Assembly: GCA_017642425.1 (NCBI GenBank)
Contig: JAGCPB010000084.1
Span: forward strand, 23,436 to 87,435
Direction of reading: 5' to 3'
Length of the DNA: 64,000 nucleotides
Origin: Bacteroidaceae bacterium
Lineage (GTDB): Bacteria > Bacteroidota > Bacteroidia > Bacteroidales > Bacteroidaceae
Shown: piece by piece, positions 45,901 through 53,992 of the stretch
Layout of the letters: each line of letters opens with the position of its first letter
Position numbering within the stretch: position 1 is the first letter of the stretch
Program-made: the position numbers and the translations under genes
The notes under the pieces: generated by a model
What the model was told of the DNA's origin: nothing
Database searches by the model: none
The model's input: the letters and a program-made list of their open reading frames with translations, nothing else

Positions 45901-46286
45901 TCTATAACGAGGGTAAGAAAGAACAGGCTCTCCAGATCATGGAAAAGATATATGCCGGCATATCCGATGAGCTGCTTCCCATAAACGATGTATACTACGG
46001 ATCAAGCTCTGAAATTGCCAACATCTATCTTGCGCTTGGCAAAAAAGACAGGGCTTCAAAGATACTGCTTTCAACAACAGAAAACTATCTGCAGCAGATG
46101 AGCTGGTATCTTAGTATGAACAACCGGTATCTCAATCTTTCCAAGAGCTCTTTCTCTGAATCAGCATCACTATTGTACACTTACGTCTTCCCGTTGTTGC
46201 AGCAATGTCTGGACGAAAGCCAGTACACAACCGTCTTGGCTGAGTGGAAAGATATGTGTGATGAATTTGAAAGCCGTATCAACTAA
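42945..46286 (+). CDS. DUF2723 membrane protein, putative protein O-mannosyltransferase-like (GT-C)
   Basis: The 1113-residue protein begins IGWLVFAIAAVTYCMTIEPT and has the conserved SYWDCPEFITTGYKLEVGHPPGAP block, a hallmark of DUF2723. About ten to twelve membrane helices fill residues 10-370 and 560-690; large soluble loops and a C-terminal helical, TPR-like region (about 985-1113) follow. The family is related to eukaryotic TMEM260, an O-mannosyltransferase, so a GT-C role in protein glycosylation with a lipid-linked sugar is likely; the acidic and histidine residues of the first loop would be catalytic. Tandem possible starts are at 42945, 42951 and 42954. A deacetylase gene starts 2 bases after the stop. 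Confidence 0.87.
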   Translation: MSMMNYKRLNTIIGWLVFAIAAVTYCMTIEPTASYWDCPEFITTGYKLEVGHPPGAPIFMLTANLFSQFTSDPGKVAMMVNTMSALLSALCILFLFWSITMLVKKLVAGTKDPDMWQMITIFGSGIVGALAYTWSDTFWFSAVEGEVYAYSSFCTAVTFWLILKWEENSDQPHSARWLVLIAYLIGVSVGVHLLNLLCITAIVLVYYFKKAQNPDWKGGIIAFCLSGVIIAAVLYGIVPGIVKVGGWFELLFVNGLGLPFNTGLIIYIILLVGVLVWSVYETQRGDRESMMNLSFLLTIALAGIPFYGHKTSGIILGIIILAAGAVYLFANGIPQKYKPSANILNTIMLCVMMITIGYSSYAVIVIRSTANPPMDQDSPEDIFSLGEYLAREQYGSRPLLYGQSYSSQYKYELNREESYWYAAYNVTGKSYGRKEKANASEKDSYYVKDEKREWVYAQNMLFPRMYSSDPEHIKDYKMWCGGITGRTVTYNQRGSNIKVTVPTQAENLRFFFRYQVHFMYWRYFLWNFAGRQNDSQNISGDVENGNWITGFKFIDKKLIGGDPDLLPDSMKGKGHHVFYCLPLLLGLIGLFWQFSKGKQGSEQFFVVMALFIMTGLAIVIYLNQTPRQPRERDYAYAGSFYAFAIWIGMGVAALSEWIGRFSGKKVGSVIAALICLLVPIQMVGQTWDDHDRSGRYACRDFGQNYLTSLPEKGNPIIFTNGDNDTFPLWYNFETEGFRTDARCCNLSYLMTDWYIDQMKRPAYDSPALPISFERIDYQTGTNDYVTIKADDKEQLLKNNSREAVENSFELRNVLSYWIKKHHHIPTDTIWFEIDKDAVLRSGMKIPAKYLGATDEETKAKMPDRMIISLKGKSVLMKNEIMMLDLIANCNWERPLFIATTVPTSSYMNLGNYFLLEGLAYRITPFDWVAATGNKSRTGSIDTDRMFANMMNFKYGGLDNPNLYLDETNRRMCLSQRRLSAQLATELYNEGKKEQALQIMEKIYAGISDELLPINDVYYGSSSEIANIYLALGKKDRASKILLSTTENYLQQMSWYLSMNNRYLNLSKSSFSESASLLYTYVFPLLQQCLDESQYTTVLAEWKDMCDEFESRIN

Positions 46287-46288
46287 GG

Positions 46289-46897
46289 ATGTTACTTGAA
46301 CAACCTTCTTCAATACTGAGTAAGATATACCCGAAAGGAGTCTTCCGGAAAAATCCGGAAGACCATTCGGTTTATCTGACCTTTGATGACGGCCCCATAC
46401 CCGAGGTTACCCCGTGGGTCCTTGACATACTTGATCAATATGAGGTTAAGGCCACGTTCTTTGTGGTAGGTGATAATGTGCGCAAACATCCTGACATTTA
46501 CAAGATGGTAACAGATAGGGGGCACCATATCGGAAACCACACCTTCAACCATGTCCGCGGCATGCGCATGAGAAATCATGACTACATTGAGAATGTACGC
46601 AAATGTGACAACCTGATCTCAACAAAGCTGTTCCGTCCGCCTCATGGAGTGTTGCGCCGCTGGACTTACCGTTATATGAAGGGAGATTATGACATTATCT
46701 TTTATGATGTCATAACCCGTGACTATAACAGCAAACTCAAGCCTGAAAAAGTTCTGGAAATAGTAAAAAAGTATACCCGCAATGGTTCAATCATAGTATT
46801 CCACGATTCTCTACGTAGCGAGAAGAATCTGCGATGGGCGCTCCCCAAAGCAATAGAATGGCTTAAAGAACAGGGGTACGGGTTCAAGCAGTTATAA
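46289..46897 (+). CDS. polysaccharide deacetylase (NodB-like, CE4)
   Basis: The 202-residue protein is a compact CE4 enzyme: the metal motif LTFDDGPIPEVT with the catalytic aspartates, GNHTFNH with the metal histidines (HxxxH) and the RPPHGVLRR arginine motif. It removes N- or O-acetyl groups from a glycan such as peptidoglycan or a lipid-linked saccharide. No signal peptide or membrane helix is seen. It follows the DUF2723 gene with only 2 bases between, which suggests a joint role in glycan or glycoprotein assembly. Its 3' end overlaps the convergent dacB gene by 6 bases. Confidence 0.92.
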   Translation: MLLEQPSSILSKIYPKGVFRKNPEDHSVYLTFDDGPIPEVTPWVLDILDQYEVKATFFVVGDNVRKHPDIYKMVTDRGHHIGNHTFNHVRGMRMRNHDYIENVRKCDNLISTKLFRPPHGVLRRWTYRYMKGDYDIIFYDVITRDYNSKLKPEKVLEIVKKYTRNGSIIVFHDSLRSEKNLRWALPKAIEWLKEQGYGFKQL

Positions 46898-48304
46898 TCC
46901 CAACTCACACAGGACAGTGCAGATCCTGTCCTGAATCTTTCTTGAGGGTGCCATCTTTACGGCACCCTCATTCATTATGCAGAATGCCAGGTCCCGTCCA
47001 TCGGCCGTATGGATATAACCTGCCAGCGTACATGAGCCCGTAACAGACCCTGTCTTGGCATGCACCTTGTTGAGAGTGGTCTTGGCGTTAAGACGTGTCT
47101 TGAGCGTACCGTCTACTCCCGCTATGGGCAGGCTCTTGTAAAGTATGGGATACAGTTCACTGTCTCTATAAACCAGTGAGAGCATATCGACCATGAACTG
47201 GGGTGAACAGAGATCATACATGGAGAGACCGCAACCGTCAACGATATTGAATGAAGATGAGAACATGCCGAACTTACGGTCCACAAAATTCTGCAGGAAC
47301 TTGGCAGCATCCTTGAACGTTATCCCCTTAGGATACTGTATCCGGCCAGTCTGCAAAAACATAGCCTCGGCAAACAGGTTATTGCTCTCCTTGAGAGCCT
47401 CCTTGATGATGGCCGGCAGGCCATGAGACACTACCGATATGTCACGCGCCATGACAGGACAGTTCCCCCACCCGTACTTGCCGTAGCTGATACCTGCCTC
47501 GTCCAGATACTGGCGGAACAGGGCGAACGTGAAATCGGCAGAACCCATTACACTCAGGTCCGTTGACTGCCGGCGTGTACAGTTTCCCTCAACCACAATG
47601 GTGTTGTCATTATGCATCCAATCACGTGTTATAGTGAGAGGGCCCAATGATTTATCCTGAGTAACGGCTTTGTTCACCACCTTTACGTATGTGTTTGAAG
47701 GATAGATGTTCACTACCGGTGCCTGACCTTTGGATGTAGGCTTGACTTCAATTCCTACAAACCCCTGGTGTACCATGAGAGGCGAAATGTAGGGCTGGAA
47801 ACTTGCCGGAGCGTCATCCCAGCACCATCCCGATGCCCACCATGTGGAATCCATCATTGAGACATCGGCATAGAGGGTTCCGTTTATCTTTTTTACACCT
47901 GCTTTCTTAAGGTCACTCACCATGCTGCGCAGTTCATGCTCGTTAAGTGCCGGATCCAAACCTCCCACAAGGTAAAGATTACCGTCCAGAACACTGTCCT
48001 TGACACTTACCTGTGTCCTCAAAGCCGTCCTGAACTTATAGTCAGCACCCAATGATAACAATGCGGTTACAGATGTAATAACCTTCTGGACCGATGCCGG
48101 ACGGCACATCACTTTCTCGCGATAGGCGTAGAGCGTGGAGTCATTGGTAAGGTCATAAACCATAAGGGCTATATCTGTCCCCTCCGGCAGTTCCTCATAT
48201 ATAATCTGGTCTATGCTCTCTGTGAGCTGGTCAACATCAATGCTGACAGCAGGTAATGATACTGCAATCAACAATGAAAGGCAAAGTGAACGGATATATT
48301 TCAT
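46892..48304 (-). CDS. dacB: D-alanyl-D-alanine carboxypeptidase/endopeptidase (PBP4, DacB)
   Basis: This class C low-molecular-weight penicillin-binding protein trims or cuts peptidoglycan cross-links in the periplasm. The 470-residue protein has a signal peptide (first 21 residues), the active serine S71 in the SVQK tetrad, the SNN motif in KESNNLFAEAMF and KTG in HAKTGSVTGSC, so all three catalytic motifs are intact. The length is typical for PBP4 with its extra domain after SxxK. It lies 2 bases downstream of a radical SAM gene on the same strand. Confidence 0.95.
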   Translation of the reverse strand: MKYIRSLCLSLLIAVSLPAVSIDVDQLTESIDQIIYEELPEGTDIALMVYDLTNDSTLYAYREKVMCRPASVQKVITSVTALLSLGADYKFRTALRTQVSVKDSVLDGNLYLVGGLDPALNEHELRSMVSDLKKAGVKKINGTLYADVSMMDSTWWASGWCWDDAPASFQPYISPLMVHQGFVGIEVKPTSKGQAPVVNIYPSNTYVKVVNKAVTQDKSLGPLTITRDWMHNDNTIVVEGNCTRRQSTDLSVMGSADFTFALFRQYLDEAGISYGKYGWGNCPVMARDISVVSHGLPAIIKEALKESNNLFAEAMFLQTGRIQYPKGITFKDAAKFLQNFVDRKFGMFSSSFNIVDGCGLSMYDLCSPQFMVDMLSLVYRDSELYPILYKSLPIAGVDGTLKTRLNAKTTLNKVHAKTGSVTGSCTLAGYIHTADGRDLAFCIMNEGAVKMAPSRKIQDRICTVLCELGL

Positions 48305-48306
48305 TT

Positions 48307-49083
48307 CTAATATGATACTGTTGTTTCCAGACCGTTGTCACGGAGCAGGGCGGCTATGCGGTCAAGCTGCTCATGGCTGGCCTTACGCAAGGTGGAAACC
48401 GGAGTCTCACGGTCAATAGTGTAAATCATTACCTGAGAGGGCGAAATCTTTTTTACCGTCTCTATCCATGGCAGGACATAACGGTCTGTTGTATTGTCCA
48501 TGTCACGGCCATCAAGAGTTCCTGTAAGGAACATGGTCTGAATTATGACATGACCTTTAAAATCACAAAGCGCCTTGATTATGGCATCCAGGTCATAATG
48601 GCCAACCGGATTGTCTATCAGGCGTATGTAATCAATGTCCACGGTGTCAAGTTTCTGGATATTGTTATCCAGTTTGAGCAGGGCACGGAATATGGCAGGG
48701 TCCGTAACGCGGGTGCCGTTACTAAGCACACTCACCTTAGCCTCAGGAAAGAACTCGTCACGCAGGGCTACGACATCATCAACTATCCCGGGAAACTCTG
48801 GATTGGCCGTAGGCTCTCCGTTTCCGGCAAAAGTAAGCACGTTGGGTTCCGGACCGTTGGCTTTCATCTGTTCCAATGTAGAACGCAGCACATCATATAC
48901 CTCCTTGCGGGTGGGACGGTGATGATGCGGGTGATGCTCACTGTTGCGGCCGCACTCGCAGTATATGCAGTCAAATGTGCATATCTTGCCATCGGCAGGC
49001 ATCAGGTTTATGCCAAGCGACACACCCAGGCGACGGCTATGGACAGGTCCGAAAACAGGTGAACTGTATAATACTGTTGACAT
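48307..49083 (-). CDS. radical SAM protein
   Basis: The protein (258 residues from this start) has the CTFDCIYCECG cluster motif (CxxxCxxC) and LTFAGNGEPTANPEF, a SAM-binding GGEP-like segment. It belongs to the small radical SAM proteins of COG0731-type wybutosine/regulator relatives, whose substrates are mostly unknown. A histidine-rich stretch (HHPHHHRP) follows the cluster. An upstream in-frame ATG at 49104 lies in or before the promoter box at 49092-49099, so the ATG at 49083 is the better start. dacB follows 2 bases downstream. Confidence 0.87.
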   Translation of the reverse strand: MSTVLYSSPVFGPVHSRRLGVSLGINLMPADGKICTFDCIYCECGRNSEHHPHHHRPTRKEVYDVLRSTLEQMKANGPEPNVLTFAGNGEPTANPEFPGIVDDVVALRDEFFPEAKVSVLSNGTRVTDPAIFRALLKLDNNIQKLDTVDIDYIRLIDNPVGHYDLDAIIKALCDFKGHVIIQTMFLTGTLDGRDMDNTTDRYVLPWIETVKKISPSQVMIYTIDRETPVSTLRKASHEQLDRIAALLRDNGLETTVSY

Positions 49084-49091
49084 AACGGTTG

Positions 49092-49099
49092 CAAAATTA
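49092..49099 (-). promoter_or_regulatory. -7 promoter box of the radical SAM/dacB operon
   Basis: On the minus strand TAATTTTG matches TAnnTTTG and lies 8 bases before the ATG at 49083, implying a leader of only a few bases. The box lies inside the 27-base gap after the upstream HhH protein gene. Confidence 0.65.
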
Positions 49100-49110
49100 G
49101 TCATTTTCTG

Positions 49111-51120
49111 TCAGAACTTGGCTATGAACTGCACCGATATGTCCTCCTTATGGTTGGATGCTATACGTTGCTGTGAAGAGCTGATTTCATCACGGTCCGT
49201 ATACCATGTCCCACCCGCCTTCAGGTTCAGTTGCAGACCATCTGCCATCTTATATTTTACTGTCATAGATAAACGCCCGCCCTTACCGTACAGGCTCATG
49301 AAATTGTATGCGTATCTTAGGCCGCTCTCATAAACCGATACCCTGCTGTCATAACTCTCAGTATAGAACGCAGCGGCGGTAACATTCAGATCCAAACGCT
49401 CTTTAAACAGACTGTGGCTGTAACTCTGAGTCAGCGCATAACCGTTAGAGATTGGTTCGGCAATGAAATCATAACACACATAGAACAACTGAGTCCTTAA
49501 TTCAGCTCCGTTACTGCAGGCATGCGTCCATCGCAGGCGGTAACGCCCCGTCAGGCAATATTCAAGTTGGCCGGTATACTTGCAGTCTTTCTGTTTGGAC
49601 TTGAAACGTGCAGTTGCATAAAACCCGTCGCGGCGTCCCGGTTTCCAGTCAGCCTCCAACCTCAAATCCATTCCGTTACTCCTTTCAGATGCTCCGTAAC
49701 GCGGATTAGGATGCATAAACAGGTCCGCATATCCGCTCAATTTGAGTTTACGGTTGTTATGAGTGAATCCCGTGAGTAACCCTGTCTCATTCTGAACGCC
49801 GCCCTCGGCCATCGCATTCGAGTGTAAAGCCATGTAACCGGGACTGTAATGACGCAACACCATATTAAGAGTCCAATCACCGGCAAACCTGAATGTCTGG
49901 GATGCAATCAGAGCCGGCTTGCTGTCCAGCAGAGCCAGTTCGGTGGTAAAGGCATAACGCGCCCTGTTGACGGAGCAATCTGCTGATACTCCGCTGAAAC
50001 TGTCACGTCCTTTATATGGAAGTGACAGGCTCTCTGTCAGTGCAGTCATTCCGAATCTTAATCCGCGATAGCTGTACCGTATATTCGCGGCAAAGGTATG
50101 CAGTGTCACGTTCTGTTTCTTGGACCACTCCAGTCCCGTACGGTGATAGCCGTCCTCCTTGAAAGAACTGATAAGCGTATCACCCTTGAGTGTCGCATCC
50201 ATCGGTGTCAATGCCGCCAATAGCGTGAATGTGGTATGCCCCCACCCCACAGCCGCTCCCGTTCCACGCAGAAAGCCGTATTCCTGGGTTGAGGAGTGTG
50301 GCTTGAGTCCCTGAGTCTGACGGCCCATTTGTGACAGAGCCATGCTCTTGCCCACACTGAAACCGCCTCCCAGCAACAGGCCATGCCCAAACTGAGCCTT
50401 GTAATTACCCAATGCAAACTCTTTCAACGCACCAAGATCTTTAAGGTACAGATACGGCGAATAAAAGTCATAACCTGCACAATTCTTGCCAAAGAACGGC
50501 TCTCCCGCGTCTTCATCGGCCGTTATTCCAAATCTGATACGGTTGTGCCAATTGAAAGAGTAGCGTATGGAGTGCGCCAGGCGACAACCCATATAGGCAC
50601 GGTTAGGATAACGTTCCAGTTCCTGCTGAGAGTGGTATCGGAAGCCGTCCCTTACATAGAGCGGGATATCCATTCGGGCAACCAATTCGCTGCGACCGTA
50701 TTTGAGGACATCTTCCAGCTTTAGTTTCTCCCTTTTTTCCGGTATATCGCCGGCATAGACGAATTGGCGCAACAACTGCCGTGTAGCATAGTCAAGACTG
50801 CCCGTCAACTGCAATTCCCCTAAAGTCTGCATAGGGCCGTGCATGTAGACATAGGCATGGATATCCTCAATCTGCCTGTCTGTAAGGAACGGCAGCTGCA
50901 TCAGCTCCTCACGTGTAGCAGTGTTGATGTTAAGCGGCATCTCATGCATAGTCTCGTACATAAGAGACAACTCCTCAAGGGCATCCTGAGAGAGTTCTTC
51001 GTCCGAAAGGAGCGTTTCAAGCACCCCTTCCCAATCATCTGTTCCTGAATTCTGTGGATAAACTGCTGACAAAGAGAGTGACAGCACCGCAAACCAGGAG
51101 ATTAACAATCTAAAATCCAT
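49111..51120 (-). CDS. HhH-domain protein with putative outer-membrane beta-barrel
   Basis: The 669-residue protein begins with a signal peptide (to about SAVYPQ), then a helix-hairpin-helix region of ComEA type (INTATREELMQLPFLTDRQI and GELQLTG) at about residues 58-115. The remaining 500 residues are rich in alternating Tyr/Phe/Arg strands and end in AKF, as outer-membrane barrels do. It resembles the helix-hairpin-helix outer-membrane proteins common in Bacteroidetes, whose role is unknown; DNA uptake has been suggested for ComEA relatives. It has its own promoter box 42 bases upstream. No neighbouring competence gene is present. Confidence 0.8.
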   Translation of the reverse strand: MDFRLLISWFAVLSLSLSAVYPQNSGTDDWEGVLETLLSDEELSQDALEELSLMYETMHEMPLNINTATREELMQLPFLTDRQIEDIHAYVYMHGPMQTLGELQLTGSLDYATRQLLRQFVYAGDIPEKREKLKLEDVLKYGRSELVARMDIPLYVRDGFRYHSQQELERYPNRAYMGCRLAHSIRYSFNWHNRIRFGITADEDAGEPFFGKNCAGYDFYSPYLYLKDLGALKEFALGNYKAQFGHGLLLGGGFSVGKSMALSQMGRQTQGLKPHSSTQEYGFLRGTGAAVGWGHTTFTLLAALTPMDATLKGDTLISSFKEDGYHRTGLEWSKKQNVTLHTFAANIRYSYRGLRFGMTALTESLSLPYKGRDSFSGVSADCSVNRARYAFTTELALLDSKPALIASQTFRFAGDWTLNMVLRHYSPGYMALHSNAMAEGGVQNETGLLTGFTHNNRKLKLSGYADLFMHPNPRYGASERSNGMDLRLEADWKPGRRDGFYATARFKSKQKDCKYTGQLEYCLTGRYRLRWTHACSNGAELRTQLFYVCYDFIAEPISNGYALTQSYSHSLFKERLDLNVTAAAFYTESYDSRVSVYESGLRYAYNFMSLYGKGGRLSMTVKYKMADGLQLNLKAGGTWYTDRDEISSSQQRIASNHKEDISVQFIAKF

Positions 51121-51161
51121 TGTATAATAGTATTAGAGGTTTTTTTCCAAAAGGACTGTCG

Positions 51162-51169
51162 CAAAAATA
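51162..51169 (-). promoter_or_regulatory. -7 promoter box of the HhH barrel gene
   Basis: TATTTTTG on the minus strand matches the Bacteroidetes box and lies about 41 bases before the ATG. With the opposing box at 51191 it forms a compact divergent promoter. Confidence 0.6.
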
Positions 51170-51190
51170 GGTCTTTTTGATGAGAATTGA

Positions 51191-51198
51191 TAATTTTG
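51191..51198 (+). promoter_or_regulatory. -7 promoter box of the DUF4294 gene
   Basis: TAATTTTG lies 5 bases before the ATG at 51204, so the mRNA would be almost leaderless. It also excludes an upstream TTG start at 51177. Confidence 0.65.
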
Positions 51199-51203
51199 CA
51201 GAT

Positions 51204-51812
51204 ATGAAACGTATCGTCATACTCTTACTGACCATCTTTTTGTCCATTCCGACCTTTTCTGAAAGCCCGGAGGATACCGACAAGCAGAAGCGTGTCTTCG
51301 TGGCATTGGCCACCATAGTGGACGGCGATACTATTCCTACGTTTGAGATGATGGAGGTTGTCATTTACGGTAAACGTGAATTCCCCACAGCCCGCAAGCA
51401 GCGCAAATATGACAAACTGACCCGCAATGTCATGAAGATGTACCCCATCTCACTTGAAATCAAGGCAATCCTGGTTGAGACATATCTCTATCTGCAGACA
51501 CTCCCTGATGACAAGGCGCGTGACGAGCATCTGGAAAAGGTTGAGAAAGGTGTCTGGGACCAATACCTGCCTATAATGAAAAAATGCACTCTGGCACAGG
51601 GTAAACTGCTTATAAAACTCATTGACCGCGAATGTAACCAGACCAGTTACGAGCTTATCCAGGCTTTCATAGGCGGTTTCAAAGCACGGTTCTACCAGAC
51701 ATTCGCAGCCCTGTTCGGTGCGTCACTCAAGAAACAATATGACCCGGAACACGATGACGAGGATGCCATGATAGAGGAAATCATCTGGATGATTGACAAC
51801 GATATGCTCTAA
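51204..51812 (+). CDS. DUF4294 family secreted protein
   Basis: The protein (202 residues from this start) has a signal peptide (KRIVILLLTIFLSIPTFSES) and a DUF4294-like body with VDGDTIPTFEMMEVVIYG, FPTARKQRKYDKLTRNVMKMYP and the basic/aromatic FIGGFKARFYQTFAALF segment, followed by a very acidic end (DPEHDDEDAMIEE). The family is restricted to Bacteroidetes and its function is unknown. The start at 51204 is set by the promoter and gives a clean signal peptide. It is divergent from the HhH barrel gene. Confidence 0.85.
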   Translation: MKRIVILLLTIFLSIPTFSESPEDTDKQKRVFVALATIVDGDTIPTFEMMEVVIYGKREFPTARKQRKYDKLTRNVMKMYPISLEIKAILVETYLYLQTLPDDKARDEHLEKVEKGVWDQYLPIMKKCTLAQGKLLIKLIDRECNQTSYELIQAFIGGFKARFYQTFAALFGASLKKQYDPEHDDEDAMIEEIIWMIDNDML

Positions 51813-51826
51813 CGCAAAAAAAATGC

Positions 51827-51834
51827 TACCTTTG
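51827..51834 (+). promoter_or_regulatory. -7 promoter box of ychF
   Basis: TACCTTTG matches the consensus and lies 26 bases before the ychF start. It stands 14 bases after the DUF4294 stop. Confidence 0.7.
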
Positions 51835-51860
51835 CGCTTAGATTTCAAAAAGCGTAAAAA

Positions 51861-52961
51861 ATGTCATTGCAATGCGGCATAGTGGGCCTGCCCAACGTAG
51901 GCAAATCCACACTTTTCAACTGTCTGTCAAGCGCTAAGGCACAGGCAGCCAATTTTCCTTTCTGCACAATAGAGCCCAACGTAGGAACCATCACCGTTCC
52001 CGATGAGCGCCTCAACAAACTGGCAGAACTGGTTCACCCGGGCCGAATAGTTCCCGCCACCGTTGAGATTGTGGATATAGCCGGACTGGTAAAGGGTGCC
52101 AGCAAGGGTGAGGGTCTGGGCAACAAGTTCCTGGGCAATATACGTGAGTGCGATGCCATCATTCATGTTCTACGCTGCTTTGACGATGAGAATGTGACCC
52201 ATGTTGACGGAACGGTCAACCCTGTTCGCGACAAGGAAATCATAGACACAGAGCTGCAGATAAAAGACCTTGAGACAATAGACCAGCGCCTTCAGAAAGT
52301 GGCCAAGCAGGCTGCTGTGGGTGACAAGCAGGCCAAGATAGTATGTGACGTGCTCAATGCCTACCGTGAAGTCCTGCTTCAGGGCAAATCGGCCCGCACC
52401 GTGACATTCGACTCTAAGGATGAAGAGAAGATTGCACATGACCTGTTCCTGCTAACCTCAAAACCCGTACTCTACGTATGTAATGTGGATGAGGGCAGTG
52501 TAAAGACCGGCAATGCATATGTGGATCAAGTGCGTGAATCCATCAAGGACGAGAACGCCCAGCTGTTGGTGATAGCCGCCAAGACAGAGAGTGAGATTGC
52601 CGAACTTGAGAGCTATGATGACCGTCAGATGTTCCTTGAGGAACTGGGTCTGGAGGAATCGGGCGTGAACCGTCTGGTGAAATCGGCCTTCAGCCTGCTC
52701 AACCTGGAGACATTCATCACCGCCGGACCCATGGAGGTCAAGGCTTGGACCTACCGCAAGGGCTGGAAAGCTCCGCAGTGCGCAGGCGTCATCCATACCG
52801 ACTTTGAGAAGGGCTTTATCCGTGCTGAGGTAATCAAATATAATGATTACGTGGAGCTTGGTTCTGAGGCCGCCGTACGCGATGCCGGCAAACTCTATGT
52901 AGAAGGCAAGGATTACGTAGTAGAGGATGGCGATATCATGCATTTCAGATTTAACGTCTAA
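51861..52961 (+). CDS. ychF: redox-regulated P-loop ATPase YchF
   Basis: YchF (OLA1) is an Obg-related NTPase that prefers ATP, binds ribosomes and affects stress responses. The 366-residue protein starts [18 protein letters not shown] (Walker A) with the unusual [12 protein letters not shown] and has the TGS domain at the end ([26 protein letters not shown] and the FRFNV terminus). The length is standard. lgt follows after 14 bases and is probably cotranscribed. The own promoter is at 51827. Confidence 0.97.
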   Translation: MSLQCGIVGLPNVGKSTLFNCLSSAKAQAANFPFCTIEPNVGTITVPDERLNKLAELVHPGRIVPATVEIVDIAGLVKGASKGEGLGNKFLGNIRECDAIIHVLRCFDDENVTHVDGTVNPVRDKEIIDTELQIKDLETIDQRLQKVAKQAAVGDKQAKIVCDVLNAYREVLLQGKSARTVTFDSKDEEKIAHDLFLLTSKPVLYVCNVDEGSVKTGNAYVDQVRESIKDENAQLLVIAAKTESEIAELESYDDRQMFLEELGLEESGVNRLVKSAFSLLNLETFITAGPMEVKAWTYRKGWKAPQCAGVIHTDFEKGFIRAEVIKYNDYVELGSEAAVRDAGKLYVEGKDYVVEDGDIMHFRFNV

Positions 52962-52975
52962 GACCGAAATATCAT

Positions 52976-53965
52976 ATGGGAACTTTTCTTTCTGTCAAAT
53001 GGGATTTTGATCCTGTAATATGCAATCTTCCAGACTTTCAGCTAAGACCATTTCTGTTACTATGGATAATCGGTCTGATAATAATGTGTTATGCAATAAA
53101 AAATCATTGCAGGAAACATTCCATTGAGCCATCATATTTTGAACCCGTATCCATCTATTTCATTTTAGGTCTTTTTATATACCTGTTCAAAGGGAGAGAG
53201 CTCAGATACTATTCCATCATGTGGGTAATTGGCCTTGCTGCTGCTTACCTGATTGTCAAGAAACTATATAAAGATCGCGGAATCAAGGATGAGGTCTTTG
53301 ATCCTCTCTTCCTATATTGCTTTCTGAGTATTCTTATCGGTGCCCGCCTTGGACACTGTATCTTCTATGAGCCCGAGTATTACCTTACAAGCGGCAAACA
53401 TTTTATCGAAATGCTGCTACCTATACAATTTCAGCCGCAAGGCGGTGTGAAACTGATAGGATACAGCGGACTGGCCAGTCACGGCGGTACCATAGGCATC
53501 ATCATCGGCATGATTCTCTATTGCCGCAAGTATAAGGTCAAGGTTCTGGAGTGCATCGATATGGTATGCGTGGCCACACCTCTAACTGCCGCTTGCATTA
53601 GAATCGGAAACCTGATGAACTCTGAGATTGTAGGCAAGGCCACCGGCACTGACTGGGGGTTCATATTTGTCCAGAACGGCGAGGACTTTGCACGCCATCC
53701 GGCACAACTCTATGAAGCTATTGCCTACCTCATCATCTTCATAATAACTCTGCTCATCTACCGCAAGCATAAGGAAAAGATAGGTTCAGGCTTCTACTTC
53801 GGATTCTGCATAGCAACCATCTTTACTTTCCGCTTTTTCATTGAGTTCTGTAAAGAGGTACAGGTGGATTTTGAGCAGGGCATGGCTCTTGATATGGGTC
53901 AGCTCCTGAGCATCCCGTTTGCCATCGCCGGCATCTGGCTGATGCTCCACTCCCGCAAAAAATGA
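52976..53965 (+). CDS. lgt: prolipoprotein diacylglyceryl transferase
   Basis: Lgt attaches diacylglycerol to the lipobox cysteine of prolipoproteins in the inner membrane. The 329-residue protein has about seven membrane helices, the GLASHGGTIG block corresponding to the Lgt signature around the essential histidine, IRIGNLMNSEIVGKAT and the RHPAQLYEA motif, both family-specific. It is slightly longer than the Escherichia coli enzyme, with an insertion in residues 35-95. The substrates in this window include several predicted lipoproteins. A terminator hairpin follows the stop. Confidence 0.95.
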   Translation: MGTFLSVKWDFDPVICNLPDFQLRPFLLLWIIGLIIMCYAIKNHCRKHSIEPSYFEPVSIYFILGLFIYLFKGRELRYYSIMWVIGLAAAYLIVKKLYKDRGIKDEVFDPLFLYCFLSILIGARLGHCIFYEPEYYLTSGKHFIEMLLPIQFQPQGGVKLIGYSGLASHGGTIGIIIGMILYCRKYKVKVLECIDMVCVATPLTAACIRIGNLMNSEIVGKATGTDWGFIFVQNGEDFARHPAQLYEAIAYLIIFIITLLIYRKHKEKIGSGFYFGFCIATIFTFRFFIEFCKEVQVDFEQGMALDMGQLLSIPFAIAGIWLMLHSRKK

Positions 53966-53972
53966 TACAATT

Positions 53973-53989
53973 GGGGTCTGACCCCTTTT
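53973..53989 (+). terminator. short terminator between lgt and mutS
   Basis: GGGGT-CTG-ACCCC followed by TTTT is a 5-bp GC-rich hairpin in the 27-base gap between convergent genes. The three-base loop is small, so the efficiency is uncertain. Confidence 0.6.
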
Positions 53990-53992
53990 GCA

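Noticed and set aside
46892-46897. Six-base overlap of the deacetylase and dacB genes as error or frameshift
   Set aside because: Both frames are complete with normal C-termini; short convergent overlaps are common in dense genomes.
48373-49062. 229-codon plus-strand frame opposite the radical SAM gene
   Set aside because: The minus-strand frame has a clear CxxxCxxC radical SAM motif and a promoter; the plus-strand translation shows no recognisable motif and is a shadow.
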